From NCBI GenBank assembly GCA_036268295.1, contig DATAUK010000030.1, forward strand, positions 1 to 64,000: a stretch of DNA of 64,000 bases. The letters run 5' to 3'. The notes under the pieces were generated by a model. The model made no database searches. It saw only the letters and a program-made list of their open reading frames with translations, and was not told the origin of the DNA. Position numbers and translations under genes: made by a program. This DNA is from DATAUK01 sp036268295. GTDB taxonomy: Bacteria > Actinomycetota > Actinomycetes > JAFAQI01. Every line of letters starts with the position of its first letter. The first letter of the stretch is position 1. Below, piece by piece: positions 16,531-24,401 of this stretch.

Positions 16531-18342
16531 TTAGGCTTCGCGGCCGGCGGCGATCCGGGTGGGCGACAGCGAGACTGCGCGCTGGTACGCCGCGTCGACC
16601 GCGGCGGCGAACCGGGTCATCGCGTCCGGCTGGTCGGGGCCGAGCAGGTAGTGCTTGAGCTCCCGGCGACTGGCCGCGAGCGGATCGCTGCTGCGGGCCA
16701 GGTCGAGGATCGCCCCGATCCGCTCGGCGACCGGATCGAGCAGGTAGGCCATGCCGGCGCTCGGATAGTGGGCTCGGAACGCATCCTCGGACAGCCCGGT
16801 GAGGTTGGGTACGACGTAAGGCTTCTCGGTGTAGATGAAGTCGCTCAACACACTGGAGATGTCGGCGACCATCAGGTCGGCGTCGTTGAAGCAGTCGTAG
16901 AGAGTCGGCTCCGGTCCGACGACGGTCACGTGACGCCCGCCAGCGCGCGAGATCGTGCCCCGGATCTTCGCGTCCGCAGCGGCCGCCTCGGGGCTGACCG
17001 TGCCGGTGAACGGGTGCGGCTTGTAGATGACGCGGACGTTGGGGAAGCCCACCAACCGCTCGACAAGCGGCGGTCCGGTACGGATCAGCGACGTGTGGGC
17101 GAGGTCGCCGGTCCAGCCCTCCCAGGTCGGCGCATAGAGCACCGTCAGCTCGCCGTCACCGACGTGTCCGGCGCTGATCGTGAGACCGTCGAGCTGCGGC
17201 CGGCCGACCTCAACGATGTCCTCGTCGCGGACACCGACACCGGCCCGGCGGTAGCGGTCGCGGCCGGCCTCGCCGGCCACCCACACCTCGGAGTAGACCC
17301 GGCTGAACGGGTTGAACGACGCCGTCTTGTCGCTGTCGCCATGGCCGACGAACACATGCTGCACGCCGGGCTCACGCAACATGTGAATGGTCTTGCCGAC
17401 GTTCGCGGTGTAGAGCGCGACCCTGACCTCGGGCAGCGAGAACGTCATGAATGCGACCGAGTCCGGGATGCAGATCACCGGCAACGTGGTCGAAGCGAGC
17501 TCGTCGAGACAGACCCGCTCGCGTAGCGCCAGCAACGTCGGGCGGCCGAGCCGCTCACAGGCCGACAGCCACATGTTCACCTGGTGGGCCGAGTCAACCG
17601 TGCCGGTGTGGTAAAGCATCACCTCGGGTCGCAACGCGTGGACCCGGCGGTGCACCTGCGCGAGATAGCGGTCCCGGATGACGCTGCCCCGCGAGCGCGC
17701 CAGCCAGCCGACCGCCGCGCCAACAGCGACCGCCTCGACCGCGAGTACGGCGCCGACCACGATGAATAGCAGCGTCGGCGAGTGCTGCGTGACCGCGAGA
17801 GCACCACCGGCCAACGCGACCGCCGACAGGCCGTGAAAGCGTTCCGAGAGGCGGCGGCGCATCAGCTCAGGGATGGCTGGGGGCGGCCGGAATCCGCTGA
17901 GATCGATGTTGCGAGTCTCTACCGGAAGCAGGCCCCGCCGCCGCACCAGCACCATCAGGAGCTGGTAGAGCAGCCGGAGCCCACCGACACCGACCAGCAG
18001 GATTGCCGCAACCCGCGCATCGGAGCGCGCGGTCCACGCCGCGCTGAGCACCAGCGCGACGATCCCGACTTCTCTGACGATCGTGCGGGCTGAGATCCCG
18101 AGCTGCCCGCGCGCGAATGCGGTCCGCACGTCCTGGTTGGCCACCACCAGTAGGTCGATCCCCTGGCTTGCCACAACCGCGACGACGGCGGCGATCGCCC
18201 ATCCGAACACGCCAGCCACCGGCAACACCGCGTAGGCCGCGAGCGCCGCCAGACCGGTCAGCCGAGGCGCGCGATCAAGGCTACGGGCCTCGATCGTGTC
18301 GACCGCGTCGCCTGCGGTCTCGAGCGACTGTTCCTCGGTCAC
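16531..18342 (-). CDS. TagF-like polyol-phosphate polymerase with N-terminal membrane domain
   Basis: A 603-residue paralogue of the protein at 9380. The first ~220 residues contain several membrane segments (around 30-75, 90-140 and 170-210). The C-terminal domain has FVGHGDSDKTASFNPFSRVY, VLYAPTWEGWTGD, VIYKPHPFTG and LMVADISSVLSDFIYTEKPY, as in CDP-glycerol/CDP-ribitol glycerophosphotransferase-family enzymes. It is last in the wall-polymer operon and overlaps the Bcs1-like gene (18339) by 4 bp. That neighbour probably supplies CDP-ribitol, so the likely reaction is addition of ribitol phosphate to a membrane-linked polymer. The substrate is inferred from context. Confidence 0.87.
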   Translation of the reverse strand: MTEEQSLETAGDAVDTIEARSLDRAPRLTGLAALAAYAVLPVAGVFGWAIAAVVAVVASQGIDLLVVANQDVRTAFARGQLGISARTIVREVGIVALVLSAAWTARSDARVAAILLVGVGGLRLLYQLLMVLVRRRGLLPVETRNIDLSGFRPPPAIPELMRRRLSERFHGLSAVALAGGALAVTQHSPTLLFIVVGAVLAVEAVAVGAAVGWLARSRGSVIRDRYLAQVHRRVHALRPEVMLYHTGTVDSAHQVNMWLSACERLGRPTLLALRERVCLDELASTTLPVICIPDSVAFMTFSLPEVRVALYTANVGKTIHMLREPGVQHVFVGHGDSDKTASFNPFSRVYSEVWVAGEAGRDRYRRAGVGVRDEDIVEVGRPQLDGLTISAGHVGDGELTVLYAPTWEGWTGDLAHTSLIRTGPPLVERLVGFPNVRVIYKPHPFTGTVSPEAAAADAKIRGTISRAGGRHVTVVGPEPTLYDCFNDADLMVADISSVLSDFIYTEKPYVVPNLTGLSEDAFRAHYPSAGMAYLLDPVAERIGAILDLARSSDPLAASRRELKHYLLGPDQPDAMTRFAAAVDAAYQRAVSLSPTRIAAGREA

Positions 18343-19838
18343 GACGCGCCGTGCTCGCGGGCGGCTTCATCCTCCGCGGCGGCCTCGGCCAGCTCGACCT
18401 GCGCTGCCACGTCCTCGGCCGCGCCGACCGAGGAGGCGACGGTGGGCGTTGGCCGGCGTACATCGATGACCTGACCGGTGACGTCGGCGACGAGAACGTC
18501 GATCGAGGTCTGCGCAACGACGCCCGCCTCGAGCAGATCGCTCGCCGGCTCGACGCCGAATGCCTTGGTACGCATCGGAGTTGCGGTGCGCTCGGGGTTG
18601 ATGCAGTTGACTCGAACGCCGAGCGGCAGCCACTCATCGGCGAGCGCCTGAGTGAGGTTGACGACGGCGGCCTTGGTCGAGGAGTAGAGGCTGTAGTGAC
18701 CTCGGCCGCGGGTGTAGCTGCTCGAGGTGAACAGCAGCAGGTGGCCCTTGGTGTCGGCGAGGTAGCCGATCCCGTGCCGCGCGATCTGGACCGGCGCGAC
18801 GTAGTTGACCCCGATCATCTCCGCGATCGTGGCGTCGTCGGCCTCGGCGAGCGAGCCGATCCGCAGCACGCCGGCCGTCACAACGATGTAGTCGATCCGC
18901 CCGGTCTCGCCGTGGACCTTCGTCAACGCCGCGTCGATGTCTCGAGGATCTTCGACGTGGGTGTCGGTGCTGCTCCGACTGAAGCTGAAGACGGTCGCGC
19001 CGTACGACTCGAGCAACGAGACGATCTCACCGCCGATGCCGTAGCTGCCCCCGAAGACGACCGCGACCCGGCCGCGCAGCAGCTCGGAGTACGCCGCGGC
19101 GCCGGCAAGCGGCTCGACGGTCGCAGAGCTCAGCTGAAACAGCTTGTCGGCGATGAACAGGTCGACCGGCGCCGTGACTTTCATGTTGTGCTCGGAGCCT
19201 TCGACGACGTGGATCGCGACATCAGGGAGGTACTTGAGGACCACGCTGCAGTCATCCGTCGCCGCGAACTCCGGGTCCTGCCAGGCCAGCTCGTACGCCC
19301 GGCGGATCACCGAGAGCTTGAAACCTTGCGGGGTTTGGCCCCGTCGCAACCTACTTCGGTCCGGGATCTGGTTGATCACGCCGGCTTCGTCGACCACGAC
19401 GATCGTGTCGGCCGACGGGATCGCCACGTCGACCGCGTCGAACCGACGCAACGCATTGACGGCCTCACGCACGATCCGCTGCGACACGAGCGGTCGCACC
19501 GCGTCGTGAAAGAGCACGTTGCACTCGTCGTCGCCGAGCCAGTCCAGAGCGAGCTTGGTGGTGTCGTTGCGCGTCACCCCGCCCTCGAGAACGGCCCGGA
19601 CCTTGCCGAAACCGCGCGATGCGACGATCGCCTCGATGTCGCTGACGTAGTCCGGCGTCATCAGGACCAGGATCTCGTCGATCTCGGCGCTAGCCTCGAA
19701 CGCCGCCAGAGTGTGCTCGATGATCGGCTTACCGGCGATCTTCAACAGCTGCTTCGGGGTGCCGAGTCCCACCCGCGTACCGACGCCGCCAGCCAGGACC
19801 ACTCCGACGGTGCGCAGCCGCTTTCCACCCGGTCCCAT
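18339..19838 (-). CDS. Bcs1-like fusion: CDP-ribitol pyrophosphorylase plus ribulose-5-phosphate reductase
   Basis: A 499-residue two-domain protein. Residues 1 to about 240 are an IspD/TarI-type cytidylyltransferase with LAGGVGTRVGLGTPKQLLKI, FHDAVRPLVSQ and the late KVTAPVDLFIAD. Residues about 255 to 480 are a short-chain dehydrogenase with the nucleotide loop GGSYGIGGEI and the catalytic YSSTK. This order matches Haemophilus Bcs1/Acs1, which reduces ribulose 5-phosphate and makes CDP-ribitol. SDR-type reductase and cytidylyltransferase in one chain next to TagF, TagG and TagH homologues strongly suggests a ribitol-phosphate wall polymer. A plain IspD role is unlikely given the fusion and context. 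Acidic, Ala-rich tail. Confidence 0.88.
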   Translation of the reverse strand: MGPGGKRLRTVGVVLAGGVGTRVGLGTPKQLLKIAGKPIIEHTLAAFEASAEIDEILVLMTPDYVSDIEAIVASRGFGKVRAVLEGGVTRNDTTKLALDWLGDDECNVLFHDAVRPLVSQRIVREAVNALRRFDAVDVAIPSADTIVVVDEAGVINQIPDRSRLRRGQTPQGFKLSVIRRAYELAWQDPEFAATDDCSVVLKYLPDVAIHVVEGSEHNMKVTAPVDLFIADKLFQLSSATVEPLAGAAAYSELLRGRVAVVFGGSYGIGGEIVSLLESYGATVFSFSRSSTDTHVEDPRDIDAALTKVHGETGRIDYIVVTAGVLRIGSLAEADDATIAEMIGVNYVAPVQIARHGIGYLADTKGHLLLFTSSSYTRGRGHYSLYSSTKAAVVNLTQALADEWLPLGVRVNCINPERTATPMRTKAFGVEPASDLLEAGVVAQTSIDVLVADVTGQVIDVRRPTPTVASSVGAAEDVAAQVELAEAAAEDEAAREHGAS

Positions 19839-19875
19839 GACGAAAGCAGCCTACCGTCGCCGGCTGCGCCGCGAA

Positions 19876-20763
19876 TCAGACGACCGGCGGGCGCCCGGCG
19901 AGCGTCATCCGGATGATCGTGCGCCACCGCATCGGCCGCCGCTCACCCGGGTCGGTGCGCCAGCCCTCGAACCAGCCGCCGAACCAGGTGCGGAGTACGC
20001 CGGGACGACCCGCCCAGCGAAGCAGCTGGACACCTGTCCAGGATCCGACATAGAGCGGGATGAACGGCAGCGGCAGGTTACGCCGGGCCAGCCAGACCCG
20101 GTTCCTGGCGTTGAGCCGGTAGTAGTCGGTGTGACGGGTCTGCTGGATCTGTGGATGGTTGGCGACCAGGCCTCCGGCGTACCACGCACGCAGTCCCTGG
20201 TCCCAGACCCGCCAGGCCAGCTCGATGCCCTCGTGGGCATAGAAGAACTCGCCGGCCCAGCCACCGAGGGCGACGAAGACCTCCCGACGGATCAGGATCG
20301 CGCCCTCCCAGCAGGAGAAGATGTTGCCGGAATCCGTCGGATCGCCCTTGCGCATCCGCGGGATCCACTGCCGCGAGGTGCCGTGGTCCGGATCGACGAC
20401 CCGGGGCTGGATCAGACCGATGCCGGGATCGGCCGCGAGCAACGTCGCCCCGGCCGCCAGGAACCCCGGGTCGGGCAGCGAGGCGTCGTCGTCGAGGAAG
20501 AACAGCAGATCGCCGGAGACAGCGTCGACACCGTGATTTCGGCCGGCCGGGATACCGAGGTTCTCGGCCAGCGACACCGTCTTCACCCGCGCCGGCAACC
20601 GCGGCGCCGCGGCAGCTGGATCCCAGCCGTTGCCGACCACCACGACCTCGGCCTCGACGCCGGTCTGGTCGAGGACGCTGCTGACGGCGCGGATCAGCTC
20701 AGCCGGTCGCCTTCCCTGGGTCAGGATCACGACCCCGAACCGCGGCAGTTCCGACCGGGTCAA
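19876..20763 (-). CDS. Family 2 glycosyltransferase
   Basis: A 295-residue GT-A enzyme. The nucleotide-sugar-binding N terminus reads FGVVILTQGRRPAELIRAV, with GNGWDP, and the metal-binding DDDAS motif in LFFLDDDASLPDP. A later GWAGEFFYAHEGIELAWRV segment matches the acceptor side of rhamnosyl/galactofuranosyl-type GT2 enzymes. It overlaps the CDP-alcohol transferase gene by 4 bp, so it belongs to the wall-polymer operon. It probably adds a linkage or side-chain sugar. Donor and acceptor are not identifiable. Confidence 0.9.
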   Translation of the reverse strand: MTRSELPRFGVVILTQGRRPAELIRAVSSVLDQTGVEAEVVVVGNGWDPAAAAPRLPARVKTVSLAENLGIPAGRNHGVDAVSGDLLFFLDDDASLPDPGFLAAGATLLAADPGIGLIQPRVVDPDHGTSRQWIPRMRKGDPTDSGNIFSCWEGAILIRREVFVALGGWAGEFFYAHEGIELAWRVWDQGLRAWYAGGLVANHPQIQQTRHTDYYRLNARNRVWLARRNLPLPFIPLYVGSWTGVQLLRWAGRPGVLRTWFGGWFEGWRTDPGERRPMRWRTIIRMTLAGRPPVV

Positions 20764-21560
20764 CGAAGTCGGTCCGAGGTCACGATCGACAACAGATGGC
20801 CGACGACCACGATCCCGGCAATGACCAGCAGTGCGATGTCAAGCACCCGGGTCGCCGCGAGCCCACCACGGCCGGCGTCGATGATCGAGGCAGCCAGCGC
20901 CAGCCCGGTCAGTTCCATCGCCAGCAGTGCCCGGTTGAACGGCAGATTGCCCGCCAGCCGTCGCAGCCGTCGTACGACGCCGGCATGCGGGAGCGCCACC
21001 GCAGCGGTGTCCGCCGTCGGCGGCCGACCGGACAGGGCACGCGAGGTGTGCACGAGATCGGTCTCGGCTTTGGTGATCAGCACGACGAAGCCGGCGCAGA
21101 GCCCGATCGTCGTCCACCCGTTGTCGTGGCCGAGCCCGCCGCCGGCGTGGGCCCCGACCGCGACCGCAAGGCCGGCGTCAGTGACGTAGTGCGCGATCCG
21201 ATCGAGATAGATGCCGATCGGCCCCATGCGCTGCCGCCATCGGGCCAGCTCGCCGTCCATGCAGTCGACCAGTCCCTGCACCTGGATCAGCACCACCGCG
21301 ATCACTGCCGCCCACCAGTGCGGGATCGTCAGGGCCAGCGCAGCCGCGATCCCGTCGACGATGAGGAAGGCGGTGAGGCCATCGGCGGTGACCCGAGTCG
21401 GCACCAAGGCGCGGGTCAGGTGGATCGAAACGTGACGCAGGTAGAGCCGGCCGGCCCAGTGCTCGCCGCTGACCCGCCCGAGGACCGAGTCCGGTTGCGC
21501 GACCTTGCGGAGCTCCTCGATCGACGGCCGCTTGGTAGCCGTCGGGTTGGAGGCGGTCAC
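20760..21560 (-). CDS. CDP-alcohol phosphatidyltransferase-family protein with altered catalytic motif
   Basis: A 266-residue membrane protein with about six hydrophobic segments. The family motif D-x2-D-G-x2-A-R-x8-G-x3-D-x3-D is present with exact spacing (D99, D102, G103, A106, R107, G116, D120), except that the last Asp is His124 (LDRIAHYVTD). That Asp is regarded as the catalytic base in solved family members, so the enzyme may use His, have another role, or be inactive. Its place in a wall-polymer operon suggests a CDP-polyol phosphotransferase acting on a lipid-linked acceptor. It overlaps genes on both sides by 4 bp. Confidence 0.82.
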   Translation of the reverse strand: MTASNPTATKRPSIEELRKVAQPDSVLGRVSGEHWAGRLYLRHVSIHLTRALVPTRVTADGLTAFLIVDGIAAALALTIPHWWAAVIAVVLIQVQGLVDCMDGELARWRQRMGPIGIYLDRIAHYVTDAGLAVAVGAHAGGGLGHDNGWTTIGLCAGFVVLITKAETDLVHTSRALSGRPPTADTAAVALPHAGVVRRLRRLAGNLPFNRALLAMELTGLALAASIIDAGRGGLAATRVLDIALLVIAGIVVVGHLLSIVTSDRLR

Positions 21561-22297
21561 GGCGCGTCGTTCTCCTCATCGAGATACCTCGCGAGGATGT
21601 CCTCGATCGGACCCTCCACGAGCTCCTCGTCCCGTCGCAAGTAGATGCCTCGGGTGCACCAGCGGCGCAAGTCGTTTTCGTTGTGTGAGACCAAAAGCAT
21701 CGTGCGGCCCTCGCCGAGCATCCGGTCGATCACGATCCCGCACTTGCGTCGGAACCGCCGGTCGCCCACCGCCAGCACCTCGTCGACGAGCAGGATCGGC
21801 TCCTCCATCCGGGTTACGATCGAGAACGCAAGCCGCGCCTTCATCCCGCTCGAGAAGTGCATCACCGGCGTATCCACGAAACGCGTAACACCGGCCCACG
21901 CCAGGATGTCGTCGAAGCGCTCGTCGGTCTGCTCCCGGTCGAAGCCGTGAAGTGAAGAGATCAGATAGACGTTCTCTCGCGCGGTCAGGTCGCCGACAAA
22001 CCCGGCCGACAGCTCGATCATCGCGCCGACGCCACCGTTCACCTCGATCACGCCCTCGTCGGGCAACATCACTCCTGCGATGAGTCGCAGCAGCGTGCTC
22101 TTGCCGCAGCCGTTGGCGCCGACGACACCGACCGACTCGCCCTGTGCGACGGTGAACGACACGTGGCGCAGCGCCCAGTAGTCCCCGCTACTGGTCGCGC
22201 TCATCCCCTGGATGAACAGGTTCTTCAGCTCGAGCCGCCGCCGCCGGTTGACGGCGAACCTGATCCCGAGATCGGAAACCGCAATCGCGTCGCCCAT
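21557..22297 (-). CDS. ABC transporter ATP-binding protein, TagH/Wzt-type polymer exporter
   Basis: A 246-residue ATPase with Walker A GANGCGKST, the signature MHFSSGMKARLAFS and Walker B ILLVDEVLAVGD. The VDEVLAVGDRRFRRKC and SHNENDLRRWCTRGIYL segments are typical of the polysaccharide/teichoic-acid export subfamily. It lacks the extra C-terminal carbohydrate-binding domain found in some Wzt proteins. It pairs with the permease encoded 4 bp upstream and should export the finished lipid-linked wall polymer across the cytoplasmic membrane. Confidence 0.95.
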   Translation of the reverse strand: MGDAIAVSDLGIRFAVNRRRRLELKNLFIQGMSATSSGDYWALRHVSFTVAQGESVGVVGANGCGKSTLLRLIAGVMLPDEGVIEVNGGVGAMIELSAGFVGDLTARENVYLISSLHGFDREQTDERFDDILAWAGVTRFVDTPVMHFSSGMKARLAFSIVTRMEEPILLVDEVLAVGDRRFRRKCGIVIDRMLGEGRTMLLVSHNENDLRRWCTRGIYLRRDEELVEGPIEDILARYLDEENDAP

Positions 22298-22300
22298 GTC

Positions 22301-23161
22301 TCACAATTCCTTGAGCACGGATCGCTCGACTCGGACGAAGACGCTGAAGCCGAGGACCAGGACCACGAACGCGCCGATGACCGAGAAGTAGACCGGTCGC
22401 CATCCGGTCCAGTAGCCCGGGAACCACACCGCGCGGTTGACCTCGAGGACCCCGACCAGCGGGTTGTAGGAGTCGTAGCGCCGGAACGCAGGCGTCAGCC
22501 TCGACAGCGGATAGAGCGCCGGCACCAGGTAGAACAACATCCGGATCACGATGCCGATGCCGCGTTGGATGTCACGCAGCACGGTGTTGAGTGATGACAC
22601 CAGCAGCGCGAATCCGGTGCAGATCATCAGCTCCAGCGCCCAGACCAGCGGCAGCGCGAAGATGAAGCCGGACGGACCCGCGCCGTACCCCCAGGCGACG
22701 ATGACCAGCACCGGCAAGCTGAGGAAAAACTCGATCGCCTTCTCCGCGACGTCGGCCAGCGGATAGATCTCGCGCGGCAGCGCGATCGAGGTGATCAGCC
22801 GGGAGTTCGCTCGCAGCGACGAGGTCGCGGAGTTGACCGTCGAGGAGAACCACTGCCAGGGCAGGATCGTCGAGCCGATGAACAACGGATACATCGGATA
22901 GCTGCGATGGAAGATCTTCAACAGCAGGAAGTAGGTGACGATGAGTAGCGCCGGCTCGATCAGCGACCACGCGTAGCCAAGCACCGACCCGGCGTACTTC
23001 TGGCGAAGCCCGCGCTCAGTGAGCATGCGCAGGACGTCGCGCCGCTCCCAGATGTCGAGGAGCCGTTCGGCAACCGGAATGCCTGCGGCGGACCGGATCC
23101 GGGTGGCCTCATGAAGCCGCCGAAATCGAAGCCCGGCAAGGCCACCCGATGAATCCGCCAC
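22301..23161 (-). CDS. ABC transporter permease, TagG/Wzm-type
   Basis: A 286-residue ABC-2-type permease with about six membrane spans and the amphipathic N-terminal LTERGLRQKYAGSVLGYAWSL, which is a hallmark of polysaccharide exporters. GTG start at 23161. It is the first gene of the wall-polymer operon and is followed by its ATPase. It lies only 4 bp downstream of the alpha-hydroxy-acid oxidase gene, so it may be read through from that promoter. Function as a polymer exporter is well supported by the neighbouring genes. Confidence 0.93.
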   Translation of the reverse strand: MADSSGGLAGLRFRRLHEATRIRSAAGIPVAERLLDIWERRDVLRMLTERGLRQKYAGSVLGYAWSLIEPALLIVTYFLLLKIFHRSYPMYPLFIGSTILPWQWFSSTVNSATSSLRANSRLITSIALPREIYPLADVAEKAIEFFLSLPVLVIVAWGYGAGPSGFIFALPLVWALELMICTGFALLVSSLNTVLRDIQRGIGIVIRMLFYLVPALYPLSRLTPAFRRYDSYNPLVGVLEVNRAVWFPGYWTGWRPVYFSVIGAFVVLVLGFSVFVRVERSVLKEL

Positions 23162-23165
23162 GCGA

Positions 23166-24335
23166 TCACGGTATATGGGTCAACAGCTCCGGCCCGGCAT
23201 CTGAGAGCTTGGCGCAGCCGGCAAGCGCCATCGAGAGGTCCAGCTCGGCGAGCAGTGAGCGCAACACGTGACGCACGCCGGCCTCACCGCCGAGTCCGAG
23301 ACCATAGATGTACGGCCGCCCGAGCAGCACCGCATTGGCGCCCAGTGCGAGCGCCTTGATGACGTCGGATCCAGTCCGGATGCCGGAGTCGAGGAGTACG
23401 TCGACCTCGCCACTGACGGCTGCGACAACCCCCGGGAGCGCGTCGAGGGACGCGATCGAGCCATCGATCTGGCGACCGCCATGGTTGGACACCAGCACGC
23501 CGTCGACCCCCGCGGCGACGGCCCGCCTCGCGTCGTCGGGATGCAGGACGCCCTTGAGCGCGATCGGCCCGTCCCAGTGCTCTCGCACCCAGGCGAGATC
23601 GGTCCAGGTGTTGCGTGGGTCGCCGAACATCGACTGCCAGTGCAGGACCGAGGCGACCGGATCCTCCTCAGGCGACTTGTCCAGGCCGGCCAGGAAGGCG
23701 GGGTCGGACTCGTAGTTCGCGAGCCCGAGCCGGTGCAGGAACGGCAGATAGGCGTGAGTGAGATCTCGCGGCCGCCAGGCCAGGATGAAGGTGTCGAGAG
23801 TGAGCAGCAACGCCTGATAGCCGGCGGCCTTGGCGCGCGCGAGCAACGAGGCGCCGACGTCGCGGTCCTTCGGCCAGTAGAGCTGGAACCAGCGCGGCGA
23901 GTCGCCGCCGGCCGCTGCGACGTCCTCGAGGGTGTAGGACGACACCGTCGAGAGCGCGATCGGGAGTCGCACGCCGGCCGCGGCCCTTGCTACCGCGAGT
24001 TCGGCATCGGGGTGCACGATGCCTTGGACGCCGACCGGAGCCAGTGCGATCGGTGCCGGCATCGGTGTGCCAAGGACGTTCGTCGACAGGTCGCGGACCG
24101 ACACGTCGCACAGGAACCGCGGGACGATCTGGTGGCGGGCGAACGCGTCGCGGTTGGCGCGCGCGGTCAACTCGGTGCCGGCGCTGCCTGCGACATAGCC
24201 GAACGCCTCGGGCGTGAGCCGCTCGCGCGCAGCGGCCTCGAGGGCAGCCGGCTCGATCGGAAACTCGGGGACGATGTCGGCCATGCCGTTGAGGTAGATC
24301 TCGTTCTGATAGTTCGAGAAAGGCAACTCGGTCAC
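23166..24335 (-). CDS. FMN-dependent alpha-hydroxy-acid oxidase/dehydrogenase (lactate 2-monooxygenase-like)
   Basis: A 389-residue TIM-barrel flavoprotein. Visible are the N-terminal FGYVAGSAGTELTARAN, the strand ALAPVGVQGIVHPDAE, and the catalytic VSNHGGRQIDGSIASLDALP containing the His-Gly-Gly-Arg active site. The LILAWRPRDLTHAYLPFL insertion resembles the lactate 2-monooxygenase subgroup. It would oxidise an L-2-hydroxy acid such as lactate. The start codon is GTG, 66 bp from the divergent carboxylase alpha gene. It leads into the wall-polymer operon with a 4-bp gap, although no functional link is evident. Confidence 0.9.
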   Translation of the reverse strand: MTELPFSNYQNEIYLNGMADIVPEFPIEPAALEAAARERLTPEAFGYVAGSAGTELTARANRDAFARHQIVPRFLCDVSVRDLSTNVLGTPMPAPIALAPVGVQGIVHPDAELAVARAAAGVRLPIALSTVSSYTLEDVAAAGGDSPRWFQLYWPKDRDVGASLLARAKAAGYQALLLTLDTFILAWRPRDLTHAYLPFLHRLGLANYESDPAFLAGLDKSPEEDPVASVLHWQSMFGDPRNTWTDLAWVREHWDGPIALKGVLHPDDARRAVAAGVDGVLVSNHGGRQIDGSIASLDALPGVVAAVSGEVDVLLDSGIRTGSDVIKALALGANAVLLGRPYIYGLGLGGEAGVRHVLRSLLAELDLSMALAGCAKLSDAGPELLTHIP

Positions 24336-24401
24336 GTCGCGAGCATGCCATGTAGCCGATCACCGCGCCGACCGCCATGGGCCACTGAATAGAGTCACAG
24401 G

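Noticed and set aside
18339..19838. Calling the cytidylyltransferase domain the housekeeping IspD of isoprenoid synthesis
   Set aside because: The in-frame SDR domain and the wall-polymer operon context fit a Bcs1/TarI-TarJ role better.
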